A stretch of DNA of 64,000 nucleotides from Patiria miniata (taxonomy: Eukaryota; Echinodermata; Asteroidea; Valvatida; Asterinidae): contig NW_024037062.1 in assembly GCF_015706575.1 (NCBI RefSeq), forward strand, positions 4,460,811 to 4,524,810, read 5' to 3'. The translations under genes and the position numbers were made by a program. A model generated the notes under the pieces. The model worked only from the letters and a program-made list of their open reading frames with translations. It ran no database searches and was not told the DNA's origin. Shown piece by piece: positions 1 to 9,511 of this stretch. Numbering within the stretch: the stretch's first letter is position 1; each line of letters opens with the position of its first letter.

Positions 1-56
1 AACTGAACGAATTTTTACAAGTTTTTCAAAAAAAACTGTACTTTTAACTCTCCATT

Positions 57-330
57 TTGTTCGCTAAGCTAAGACGTGCTTTATGGGGTCATTATAGGCC
101 CCAGGTAGCAAGCCCATTATGGGTGGCATATGGGCCCCATCGGGGCCAAGATATGGGTCCCATATGGGAGGACCCATATGGGCCCCAGTTAATTTTGCAC
201 CCAAGATTCTTATGGGACCCACATTGGCCAGCCCAGATAACCCATATGGGTTATGTCTGGGACCCACCTGGGCAAACATCTGGGTAAATTATGGGGAAGC
301 TCTTATGGGTCCCATCATTGCGTGCGAAAA
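57..330. repeat. Degenerate CCCATATGGG-type repeat
   Basis: The stretch is built from diverged copies of short palindromic words such as CCCATATGGG, GGGACCCATATGGG and GGGCCCCA. Both strands stay open in several frames only because the motif lacks stop codons and gives Gly/Pro/Trp/Met-rich translations. I see no gene. It behaves like an old, irregular simple-sequence array; the family is not recognised. Confidence 0.6.
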
Positions 331-639
331 GGTTTCTGACTGTGTCATTAGAGGGCGCTATTTCTTACGTGTTTCTCATGCAGAATTTTCGGCGTTTTTA
401 TCCCAGATTTTCTCATTCTCAAACAAACTGTGAATCGGGGAACAAAGTTTTTTCGATATGGTACATCATAAACTACATGTCTGGAGGTTTTTATAAAATT
501 CGGCGGACCAGATCGCGTATCTCGAAAACTAAAGCGTTTTCGGGCTCTCGTCCCACGGACTACGTGCAACATCATCGATGAATCGAGGACAGAAACCAAA
601 TCGAAGACTCCTCGGTTAAACGTGTACAAAACCAATTAG
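331..639. other. No gene seen
   Basis: Short overlapping open frames occur on both strands, but none has a recognisable domain, splice context or biased composition. I see only unclassified intergenic sequence. Confidence 0.4.
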
Positions 640-649
640 AGCTGTTCAG

Positions 650-815
650 CGATGTAGGTGTCGAGGCAGGTCTCGGTATCGAGACCGGTCTCGAGACCGA
701 TTTTCTTAGGTCTTGACAATTTCAAGGTCTCGACTCTCGTTCTCGGCCTCGATATCGGAGTGAACGTCTCGAGATCTTGTGAGGTCTCAAGCATACGAGA
801 CCTTATTGTTCTGTT
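650..815. repeat. GGTCTCGAGACC-rich palindromic repeat
   Basis: Many copies and half-copies of GGTCTCGAGACC and CTCGAGACC occur in about 165 bp, so the strand can pair with itself in many registers. No coding signal is seen. It looks like a decayed simple repeat. Confidence 0.5.
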
Positions 816-1150
816 AGGGAAAAACCAAAAATAAAACAATAAATTCATATGATCTAACCATATCTGACTTAATTTCGGCAGTTTTGAAAGACGGTGGTAT
901 CGATTCCGAAGAACGAAATTAAATAGTCTTGTACACACACAGTGGCGTATCCAGAGGGGAAAGGCGAGGGGGGCACATTTTTAGTAAAAGGTAATTTTGT
1001 GCCCCTCTCCGACTGATTTTTTTGAACAATAATTTTGCGCAGTAGCTATATTTCCATTAATGGTAAAAGAGTTAACCCCCCAAAAAACGAACCTGATCAT
1101 TACAATGCGCCATGAAAATCGGCATATATTTTCCAAATACTTGACTTACT
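816..1150. other. Intergenic; one hAT-like terminus
   Basis: No gene is seen. At about 942-956 the sequence CAGTGGCGTATCCAG resembles the CAGNGGCG ends of hAT-type elements found again at 11969, 12273, 46781 and 51728. No matching opposite end or target duplication is visible, so this is at best a fragment. Confidence 0.3.
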
Positions 1151-1154
1151 TGAC

Positions 1155-1364
1155 CTAATGCTGTCCTCCCTTGGCTTCTGTAAGAATCCTTGGAGCTAGC
1201 AGCCGCTTCACTATGGAGGACCATTCCCTTCTGTTTACAACCAGACGTCTCGCTGCACATACAGTTGGTATCCCAATTTCGTGGCAGCTTGATTTGATAT
1301 TGTCTAACCAACGTTTAGGGGATCTACCTCTGGCCGGGTCGGTGACCTTGGATCCTTCCCTCAA
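1155..1364 (-). pseudogene. C-terminal tail of the same LINE ORF
   Basis: The 69-codon minus-strand frame reads GRSPKRWLDNIKSSCHEIGI, then AARRLVVNRREWSSIVKRLLAP. This is the basic C-terminal tail (GRPxKRWxDD ... DRxxWR) typical of RTE-like proteins. It is out of frame with the RT block upstream. Its end marks the approximate 3' end of the LINE coding region. Confidence 0.7.
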
Positions 1365-1480
1365 CTGCTAGCTTAGGATATCTGTCGTTTGTCAACCTGA
1401 TGATATGTCCAAAGTAGGACAGTTGTTTGGCTTGGATCTTGTCTACTATGGTGGTCTGGGAGTTGTTTTTTTCTCTGATG

Positions 1481-2869
1481 TTAGTATTTCTTATCTTGTC
1501 CCTTCTGGGAAACGCCCATGATTCTTCTCAGGCATGACATTTCGAACACCAGTAGTCTGTGTTCATCTTTTTTCTTCAGGGTCCAAGACTCAGAGCCATA
1601 TGTTGCAATTGATAAAATGAGTACTCTGTAGAGCTCCTTTTTTGTGCTGGTGGTTATTTCTTTGGATTTCCAAATTGATGTCAGTTTTTGCATTCCTCCC
1701 ATTGCTAGGCCAATTCTCTGTTTTATGTCGTCTGAGCTTGTGGAATTGTCGGATATGACACCACCAAGATAAGTGAAGGTTTGTACCTTTTTTAGCTTCT
1801 TACTTTCGATGCAGATTGATATATCATGTCTTTGTCTGCCAATCACTTGGACTTCAGATTTGCCGATGTTGATTGTCAGGCCAAACTGCTTGCTCACCAT
1901 GTGGACTTTGGATACAAGAGTTTGTAGATCTTCTTTGGAATCAGCCATTAGGACAATGACGTCGGCATAGTAGCGGAGATTGTTGATAATGAGACCCTGT
2001 AAATTGATACCGATGTCCACATCATTTATTGCCAAGTTGATGACGACTTCCAGTAGAATGTTAAATAACTGGGGCGATAGGATGCATCCTTGTCTTAGTC
2101 CTGTTAGAGTCTCGAACCACTGTGTTGTGTTGTTGTCGACTCTTACTGCGCTTTTTGAAGTCTTGTAGAGAGCCTGGAGGAGACAAACAATCTTGCGTGG
2201 GTACCCTAGGTGTTTCATGGCTGCCCATAGTCCTTCCTGCCAAACAGTATCAAATGCTTTCTGGTAATCGATGTAACATAGATAGAAGGGTTTCCCAATC
2301 TCTGCATACTTTTCAGTTATTTGTCTCAGAGTAAAGAGTTGGTCCACTGTGCTGCGGCCTGCTCTGAAGCCTGCTTGAGACTCTGAGAGTATTTCTCCAG
2401 TCTTTCTTTTCATGCGGCTGTGTATGATGCTACAGAAGACTTTTCCTGCTAAGCTGAGTAGACTGATTCCTCTGTAGTTTGCACAATCTAGTTTGTCCCT
2501 TTTCTTGAAAATAGGGACAATGATTGTCTTATCCCAGGTTTCTGGTATGGTTTCAGTTTCCCAGATTTTATTGCTCAGCTTGTGGATGTTGTCTACTCCT
2601 AGGTCACCAGCTGCTTTCATTTCCTCCGCTGTGATACCATCATATCCAGCTGCCTTTCCTTCCTTTAGATGTTTTAAGGCTCTTTCAACTTCCTCTCTCA
2701 TTATGGGGGGCCCATTGTCATCTGTCTGGGTGCTGGGTATTGTCTGGATTACAGTGTTGTCTGATGTGCCTGGCATATTGTACAGTTCTGCATAATTTTC
2801 TTTCCATCTTTCTTTGATCTTTTCCTCATCTGTTAGAACATTTCCGTTTTTGTCCTTAATACTTTTCAT
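1481..2869 (-). pseudogene. LINE reverse transcriptase domain, catalytic Asp lost
   Basis: A 462-codon open stretch carries an almost complete RT. In order it has GYDGITAEEMK, IVPIFKKRDK with NYRGISLLS, ESQAGFRAGRSTVDQLFTLR, motif A (YIDYQKAFDTVW), motif B (GLRQGCILSPQLFN) and motif C. Motif C reads YADV at 1958-1969, where the family has YADD. The change fits a single base substitution (GAC to GTC) and would abolish polymerisation. The tail (FTYLGGVISDN, ATYGSESWTLKKKDEHRLLVFEMSCLRRIMGV) is the usual C-terminal region. The frame ends at 1481 and continues in another frame at 1155-1364. Confidence 0.88.
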
Positions 2870-2905
2870 CCGGAGGGCTTGCTTTCCAGTAAGTGTCTTG
2901 ATGGT

Positions 2906-4225
2906 CTAGTACACTTGACTCGTTTTGGATGCTTGGTGACAGTCATCAACTTCTTGGCATAGGTTTTTGATCCAAGAATCCTTGCACAGCTTTGATTTTC
3001 TCCTAATTTCTCTGTTGAGGTAGTTGTACTGACTGTTTTTTGACTTGTCAGTTAGTTTCTGTTCCTTGACCTTTCTTCTTCGATCACAGAGCGGTCCAGT
3101 ACTTCTGCTGTAAGCCATGGTTTTTGAGGCCTGTTTTTTTTTTGCACCAAGAACTTCTCTTGATGTTTCTTGGAAGCTGCTTTTAATACTGTCCCATAAA
3201 ACTTCAGCGTCTACATCTGTATCCGTGGCATTTAGAAGAGGCTCGAATCTCCCACCTATTTGTACTTTGAAAGATTCTCTGACATTCTTGTCTTTCAGTT
3301 TTTCAATGTCAAATCTGGTTTGTCTTACTGGTTTAGGCTTAGCTTTTAGTCTGAGTTTCATGTTGGCAAGGACAAGTTGGTGGTCTGAACCAATATCCGC
3401 GCTTGGAAAGCTCATGGACATGGATGCTACTCTTCCATCTCCTGTTGATGAGGATGAAATCAATTTTATTTCTTGTGTTGCTGTCGGGTGATTCCCACGT
3501 CCATTCTCTTGAATCTTTTTTTTCTGCTTAAAGAGTGTGTTTGAGATGCATAAGTCATTTAGTGCACAGAAATTGAGTAGTCTTTCTCCTCTTTCATTGG
3601 CATCACCTAGTCCAAATTTCCCATGAATACCGTTCCAGGATTCCCAGTCTGTACCAACTTTGGCGTTGAAGTCACCCATAACAATCTGGATATCCTGAGA
3701 AGGGATTTGGTTTATTGCTTGTTGAAGTTGATCGTAGAAACTATCAATGTCTGAAGTAGGTGCATAAACCTGAATGATAGTTATTGCACCGATTTGAGTG
3801 CATATAGTCTGGCTGTAATGATCCTTTCAGATATTGGGTTGTATCCAATTAACGCTCTTTGTGCAGCTTTGTTTAGTAAGATGGCCACACCTTCTCTGTG
3901 GGTGGTGTCATTTCCAGAGCACAAGAACTGTATTCCTTCCTGTCGAAGCTCCCCTGAATCACACAAATGGGTTTCTGAAAGGCCAATTACCTCCCATTTT
4001 AAGTGGTTTAGTTCATGTAGTAAATGTTCCAGGTTTCCCTCTTGGTGGAGGGTACGTACATTCCAAGTACCTATACTTATGGTAGACTTTGCATTTGAAA
4101 AGGCTTTTTTCCCATCAGGTGTATCAACACTGGCAGTCCTTCCAATTGGGGCTCGGTATGGTGCTCGCCCTGCTGTAGGAGGACCATCATTCCTTCCAAT
4201 TGGGTTTGGGATTGATGCGTCATGA
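2906..4225 (-). pseudogene. LINE apurinic-type endonuclease domain, broken
   Basis: Minus-strand translation gives the N-terminal half of an APE-like LINE endonuclease. Near 3970-4085 it reads like WNVRTLHQEGNLEHLL followed by LKWEVIGLSETHL. At 3781-3966 there is SGELRQEGIQFLCSGND and GVAILLNKAAQRALIGYNP. At 2906-3679 MGDFNAKVGTDWESWN is followed by the SDHQLVLANMKLRLK segment that normally carries the catalytic SDH. The frame changes between these blocks. The function in the family is nicking target DNA to prime reverse transcription. Confidence 0.8.
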
Positions 4226-4433
4226 AGCTCTGCTACTTACAGGCTCTGAGGTAGTGGAGTCCGTCTGTTTGTCGGGGCTTTAACCCGAGTGCTGTTGGAT
4301 TTCTTCATAGTTAAGCGGTTTCAGCGGTCTTTGTAATTCCGGCAGGGCGAAGACCTTGACTTCTCTCCCCACCTACCAACGTGCTGGGTGTTTATGTCGC
4401 TGGTTGCTCAAGTAAGCTAGGCATTGAGACTTA

Positions 4434-4742
4434 GGCCAAGTTCGCGCAAGGACTATAGTTAACCATAGTTCGACTAACGCTTGCCCGAACTCTGCCTAGT
4501 CGACGGTGGTTGACTACGCTAGTCGACTATTTGGAACCAGCCTACTGGGGTTGGTTGCTTCGCTGGTAACATAGCCGCGCGCATTCATAACGTACAGCAG
4601 AGAGCCAGGATCCAGAAGTTTTGCGATGACATTTTGACCAGCGTTTGACTAGAGACGTTCGCACGTTGCTATCAGTGCGCAGGCATAAGGTACGTCACAA
4701 ATCAACCTCTAGTCGACTGATGGTCCTTGCCCGAACTTGGCC
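4434..4742 (-). mobile_element. 309-bp MITE, copy 1 (possible PIF/Harbinger type)
   Basis: It begins GGCCAAGTTCGCGCAAGGAC and ends with the inverted form, CTTGCCCGAACTTGGCC. TTA lies directly outside both ends (4431-4433 and 4743-4745), compatible with the 3-bp TWA target duplication of PIF/Harbinger. No ORF is present. The reverse-complement copy at 8168-8480 is clearly homologous over its full length. It sits in what is probably the 5' region of the LINE, so it is younger than the LINE. Confidence 0.75.
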
Positions 4743-4745
4743 TTA

Positions 4746-5096
4746 GTATACCTAGCCACCCTGGTCTGTCCGTCCCTGTTGAACTGGTCAACAGGTTAAC
4801 AACCCCTACCAACTTGAAGGTAGACCAAGACGCTTACCTGTTGTCTCACAAGTCGGTCGTCCCCACACTCTACATGCTGTATTACGTGCTAATACTACTC
4901 TATCAATACTAGCATGCACTAATGAGCTACAAGGGGTCGGACTCCTCCTTGTACGGTCCCTCCCTTGTACGGTCCATCACATGGCTGTGATAAGAGATAC
5001 AGGTTTACAAGGGGTCACAGGTTTACAAGGGGTCAAGGGTTCCAAATAACAATATGCTTAATAACGGTCAGTTTTGCAGAGCACCCCATTTGGAAG
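4746..5096. other. Possible LINE 5' region, no gene
   Basis: No coding signal is seen. The sequence from about 4746 to 4920 may be the remainder of the LINE's 5' region displaced by the MITE; this is inference from position only. Two short direct repeats, CAGGTTTACAAGGGGTCA-like, occur near 5000-5035. Confidence 0.3.
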
Positions 5097-5107
5097 ATGG
5101 ATACCAG

Positions 5108-5133
5108 CCCCCCCCCCCCCCCTCCCCCTGCAA
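5108..5133. repeat. Poly-C tract
   Basis: A run of about 18 C followed by T and five C. It is simple sequence with no coding meaning, and its exact length may be unreliable in long-read assemblies. Confidence 0.8.
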
Positions 5134-5244
5134 AATCTGGCAGTTACCTATACACATTGCAATGGCGTTTTACGTTGTGACCGGGCAATGTGTTCCCCTG
5201 GACTGTTCATAATTCTAAGGTGGCGCTATTTTCAAGATGGCCGC

Positions 5245-5430
5245 GAGTTGTGAATAACGTCGTTGATCGTTTTTTTAAATTATTTAAGCCATAGAAATGT
5301 GTAAAATCGTGTCATTGTAATGGTTTGTAAACAATACAACAGTTTTGAATACAAATCTATTGTTTACATATAACTTGAGCTAAACCAGGGTAAATACTTG
5401 GCTACAAACGTCAAATAATTATTTTGAGCG
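5245..5430. repeat. Single unit related to the 83-bp satellite at 11150
   Basis: The phrases ACGTCGTTGATCGTTTTT, CCATAGAAATGTGTAAAATCGTGT, then TATTGTTTACATATAACTTGAGCTAAACC match the tandem array at 11150-11560 and the sequence just after it (11600-11690). The same family therefore flanks the nested transposon block 5433-10460 on both sides in the same orientation. Confidence 0.6.
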
Positions 5431-5589
5431 CTATCTATCTATATATATAAGAAAGAAGTTTACTCGCCCCCGAGACGATGTTTGCACCTGAAAGGATCCG
5501 AGACCGCGGGCTCCCGCGGCGCCAAAATCGCTCCACGTCCGTGGAAAAATGCGGAGGGTGTCTTCCGCCGGGTCGGACGCTTCGTGTCG

Positions 5590-6100
5590 TCCTAATTTTC
5601 CGGTACGGACCGGCGATCCGTTTCGTCGATTTTTCGTGACTGCGTTTTGCGCAGGAATTTGCCATCGTGTGCGCTTTCACGTTGACTGCCTGGCCGCCCC
5701 CTGTGCTGGCTTTTCTGCGTGTCTAGACTGTGCGAGGTCAGCGAGGTCAACGTAGGGGTTTCGTTTACGTGTTCTACTCGGCCGTGCTGCAAAAGCGTTC
5801 ACCAAACAGTAGTATGGGGTGACCTTGGCAAAATATTTTTTCTCCATGGTGCGTGGCCACCAAGTGTCCCTATTCTTTCCTGTGCTTTGCTTGCCGCCCC
5901 TGCGCCGAGTGCAACGAATACTCAGAAGGACTACACATTAGTATGCCTTGCGCGGTCTGACCAATCGAAAGTCTACACTGCGTGGTACTTCCCGGCTATG
6001 CGTAAAACCGTCGATGACAACGCGTACTTCAGCCTGCTCCACACCCTGGAAACGAGGTTGAGTCTACGGTGCTCGCTATTTGAAGCATGTGACGTCGCGT
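5590..6100. repeat. Internal direct repeat of the composite element, copy 1
   Basis: This segment matches 6440-6960 with few changes. Shared phrases include GGACCGGCGATCCGTTTCGT, CGTTGACTGCCTGGCCGCCC and ACACCCTGGAAACGAGGTTG (6041-6060). Frames open in this GC-rich DNA show no recognisable protein. The 20-base phrase at 6041-6060 resembles the right terminus of the element 7010-8145. Confidence 0.65.
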
Positions 6101-6224
6101 GATAGAGTGTTGTTGCTTTCATAATGTGTTTAAAGCTCCATGCTTCCACCATCAAGGCTGAGCTTTGTGAGTTCGCTGCCCGCCACGTATAATTCATTGT
6201 CGCGTTATAATTTCGGGGGCCTGT

Positions 6225-6500
6225 TTGGGATCAACGAAGGAGCGATGCATTGCTTCAAATATCGCGATCTTAAACGCAGTCACAAAAATTCGACAAAACG
6301 GATCGCCGGTCCATACGGAAAAATTAGGACGACCCGAAGTGCCCGACCCGGTGGAAGACACCGGAGGGCCCTCCAAAATGTGGAGGGCCCTCCACATTTT
6401 TCCACGGACGTGGAGCGATTTTGGCGCCCGGACACTTCGGGTCGTCCTAATTTTCCCGTACGGACCGGCGATCCGTTTCGTCGATCATTTCGTGACTGCG
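6225..6500. repeat. Hairpin at element-element junction
   Basis: 6290-6355 is the inverted copy of 6428-6498 (CGCAGTCAC ... GGATCGCCGGTCC against GGACCGGCGATCC ... GTGACTGCG). At the centre GGAGGGCCCTCC occurs twice around AAAATG. This marks where the right end of unit 1 abuts the left end of unit 2. Confidence 0.65.
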
Positions 6501-6960
6501 TTTTGCACAGGAATTTGCCGTCGTGTGCGCTTTCACGTTGACTGCCTGGCCGCCCCCTGTGCTGATTTTCTGCTTGTCTAGACTGCGCGAGGTCAGCGGC
6601 TTCGACGTAGGGGTTGCGTTTACGTGTTCTACTCGGCTGTTCTGCAAAAGTGTTCACCAAACGGTAGCATGGGGTGACCTTGGCAAAATATTTTTTTCTC
6701 CATGGTGCGTGGCCACCAAGTGTCCCTATTCTTTCCTATGCTTCGCTTGCCGCCCCTGCGCCGAGTACAACGAATACTCAGAAGGACTACACATTAGTAT
6801 GCCTCGCGCGGTCTGACCAATCGAAAGTCTACACTGCGTAGTACTTCCCGTCTGTGCGTAAAACCGTCGATGGCAACGCGTACCTCAGCCTGCTCCACAC
6901 CCTGGAAACGAGGTTGGGTCTACGGCGCTCGCTATTTGAAGCACAATAACAAGCTTGTGA
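6440..6960. repeat. Internal direct repeat of the composite element, copy 2
   Basis: Second copy of 5590-6100, again ending with ACACCCTGGAAACGAGGTTG (6897-6916). The divergence between copies is low, suggesting a fairly recent tandem joining of two element copies. Confidence 0.65.
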
Positions 6961-7009
6961 CGTGATATAGTGCTCTGTTGCTTCCAGCATGTACGTGTTT
7001 ATAGCTCCA

Positions 7010-8145
7010 CAACCTCGTTCCCAGTGCTTACTTTATTTCCAACCGCGTTTTCAATAGTAAACCCTGGATAGGAAACTTTCTTCCTGTATCCTGATTGGAT
7101 ACCGCAATTGGCTAGTAATGGATTTTCATCGTGTACTTAGTGCTATTATTCACAACGTACAGTACGTGTTTTCGCGATCATTCGTCCACGCCTTCTCGAA
7201 AATACTAATTTCCTTTCCAATTTGCTCATATTAATAAGGGAATAAATGTGTGCTCCGGAGGTTTTTATCACTCGTTTAATACCGCTTAGAGTCTGGGTGC
7301 TGATAATTACCCGAGCCGGAGGCGAGGGTAATTATCAGCACCCAGACTCTAAGCGGTATTAAACAGAGTGATAAATACAGACCGAGCACATATTTATTCC
7401 CATTCATAAATGAAAAAATATCAAATAATTCGTTCAAAAAATCCCGGTTTTGTTCAACAAGTTCACTTCATGCTTTTTGAAACATCCCTCTAGCAAAATA
7501 ATGGAGTGTTCAGCTGGCGAGTAAGATGTAAACAACCCTTTTATGGAGATTGACGCTCGCGTAACATGTTCTGCGCGATGTCACGCAGAACGCACCTGGC
7601 GTTGCGTTTTGAATTTAGTACTATAAAATTCTGACTCGCTTGTAGTGTTGCGCATGCCTACGTGAGGATTGTGAACGTTCAACCAATGAAACGGTAAGAG
7701 GCACTTGATTTTTAGGAGTCCACATTTTATTGTGACACTGGAAAAGTGTTTAAGACCTGCTAGCCGTGTCTTTATCATCCGTTTAAGACCGGCCACGTGA
7801 CGGGCTCTCGACCAATATGAATAGCTAAACTGTCTGAGGTATTTATGAATATGAAATATGATACTGCATGTTGTCTCGATAAGATCGTAACAGTTTGATT
7901 TTAAAAATCGTGTTTTCGTAACTCACGCCGTGCTCGCGCTGCTACGAATTGACTCTGTTTTTACCCCAGACACCGCATACAAAAACAAACGCTAATGTGT
8001 AACGCATAGCCAGGCACCAGACTGTTACTCATTTGCAAACGTGTGCAAAAATCTTGCACATGCAAATGATCCAATACCAGGGTGAGAGAGCTAGAGAGCA
8101 GGTAGTGGTGGGCGCGTACTGCTCGACACCCTGGGGACGAGGTTG
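7010..8145. mobile_element. 1136-bp non-autonomous element, 9-bp target duplication
   Basis: The left end CAACCTCGTTCCCAG (7010) and right end CTGGGGACGAGGTTG (to 8145) are inverted repeats with one mismatch. The 9-bp word ATAGCTCCA flanks both sides exactly (7001-7009 and 8146-8154), a Mutator-like signature. The uninterrupted target can be seen in unit 1 near 6134-6142 (AAGCTCCA). There is no transposase. An internal palindrome lies at 7238-7402. Confidence 0.8.
7238..7402. repeat. Palindrome inside the 7010-8145 element
   Basis: Arms of about 75 bp run from GGGAATAAATGTGTGCTCCG to its inverse GAGCACATATTTATTCCC. The centre is TAATTACCCGAGCCGGAGGCGAGGGTAATTA-like. A diverged relative is found in CFAP96 intron 4 at about 25227-25398. 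Confidence 0.7.
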
Positions 8146-8167
8146 ATAGCTCCATGCTTCCACCTAA

Positions 8168-8480
8168 GGCCAAGTTCGGGCAAGGACCATTAGTCGACTA
8201 GTGGTTGATTTGTGACGTACCTTACGCCTGCGCACTAATAGCAAAGTGCGAACGTCTCTAGTCGAACGCTGGTCAAAATGTCATTACAAAACGTCTGGAT
8301 CCTGGCTCCCTGCTGTACGTTATGAACGCGCGCGACTATGGTTACCAGTGAAGCAACCAACCCCAGTAGGTTTTGGTTCCAAATAGTCGACTAGTGTAGT
8401 TAACCATCGTCGACTAGACAGAGTTCGGGCAAGCGTTAGTCGACCAATGGTTAACTATAGTCCTTGCGCGAACTTGCCCC
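8168..8480 (+). mobile_element. About 313-bp MITE, copy 2
   Basis: Reverse-complement relative of 4434-4742, with ends GGCCAAGTTCGGGCAAGGAC and CCTTGCGCGAACTTGCCCC. It is inserted in the segment CCATGCTTCCACC...GTTGTGAGTTCGCTGCCCG. That segment is found without the MITE at 6140-6185, giving a natural empty site. The flanking triplet is less clear here than in copy 1. Confidence 0.75.
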
Positions 8481-8617
8481 TTTGAGCGTTGTGAGTTCGC
8501 TGCCCGCCACGTATAATTCAGTGTCGCGTTGATAATTTCGGGGGCCTGTTTGGGATTAGCCTTGGTCAATGCTCTCGTCGTTATTCGTCCCGTACGCGGT
8601 CAATCGTCGGCATATAT

Positions 8618-9088
8618 GGGTGCAGACCAGTAAATCGGTCCGAAATTGCCTGCGCCGGCCAAATCACGATTTGCATGCCCTCAAAATCTTCGGTATTTGG
8701 GCATGCTTTGGGCCATGAACTTGAGGGTTTGTAAAAAAATATGGGTGGAAGCCGTGCACAGGACTGGGAGCTTGCAGTTCTGTGTAATTTTGATGTAATT
8801 TGGACCCTAAAAGCGCTCTATTTTGCAATGGAGTGTAGGCATCGTTTTTCAAAATGGCGATGGGCTTCAGTACTATTTTCAGGGGTGATCATCTTCAGAT
8901 GGAAATTTCCCCTAAAAGTCATCAGTTGACCCCCCGAAAATTGAAAAGAAAATGAAAGATGATGAAATAAGCTTAAATTTGATGTGCGTCTCGAACACCT
9001 TGGAGAGTTGTGAGTATTTTTCCCGAATTTTTGAAGTGGGAGCATTTACCATTGGGGTCTATGGAAGTTTATTTACTGGTCTGCTACC
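8618..9088. repeat. 471-bp repeat with inverted ends, copy 1
   Basis: Begins GGGTGCAGACCAGTAAAT and ends ATTTACTGGTCTGCTACC. The 62-codon frame inside has no homologue that I recognise and is identical in copy 2, so it is most likely incidental. Confidence 0.75.
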
Positions 9089-9511
9089 TGTAGTTTCAAA
9101 ATGGCGCCTTCCATCGTTTGTTGTCAAATGTTTGCGGAGTGTTTTTTTTCAGGGGGGCGGAACCGGGGGGGGGGGGGGGCAGCGTTTCAAAACCGGGTCA
9201 CCAATGGCGGTTCCGCAACAAATGCGCCCAAAATCTGAATAGGGCCGATGGACCGTCGTCCGATCACAGCAATTTCGAGCGAACAAAGGGGGGGGGGGGG
9301 GATTTGGGGTCGGAAAGAGCAAAAACTCAATTAACGCCCGTTGGGGGCGCCCTACAGTAAGGAAGCCGCAAACAGAGGGCTTGTTTTCAGGCCAGAAATC
9401 GCAGTCAGAGATTTTTTTTCTTGCAATCGTTGGATGAAATATGAGTCATCCATCCTTCCTCGTGCCGTACAAGTGGTTTGGGGAAATTTTTCAAAACCTC
9501 GCTTCTCTATA
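9089..9511. other. Centre of the composite, G-rich tracts, no gene
   Basis: Contains G-runs near 9166-9179 and 9289-9301 and phrases such as TTTCAAAATGGCG that also occur inside the flanking repeats. No protein is recognised. Confidence 0.45.

Larger units (their letters stand above)
1155..4260 (-). mobile_element. RTE-like non-LTR retrotransposon (LINE), decayed
   Basis: Read on the minus strand, the order is endonuclease, linker, reverse transcriptase and a C-terminal tail, as in one-ORF LINEs of the RTE/BovB group. The 5' end lies near 4260 or further out (the sequence to about 4960 may be its 5' region, split by the MITE at 4434-4742). The 3' coding end is near 1155. The frame is split into at least four pieces, so the copy is dead. 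Clade assignment rests on the endonuclease wording (MGDFNAKVG, ANERGERLLNFC) and on RT order; a close relative of RTE cannot be excluded. Confidence 0.85.

Noticed and set aside
57-433. Trp/Gly/Pro-rich small proteins (both strands)
   Set aside because: Both strands and several frames give the same kind of peptide because the DNA is a palindromic repeat.
5549-6816. GC-rich frames of 80-133 codons on both strands
   Set aside because: Several overlap in different frames within the inverted-repeat element and its hairpin; no domain is seen.
7238-7402. CRISPR-like or regulatory dyad
   Set aside because: A single palindrome inside a transposon in a eukaryotic genome; no repeat-spacer pattern.
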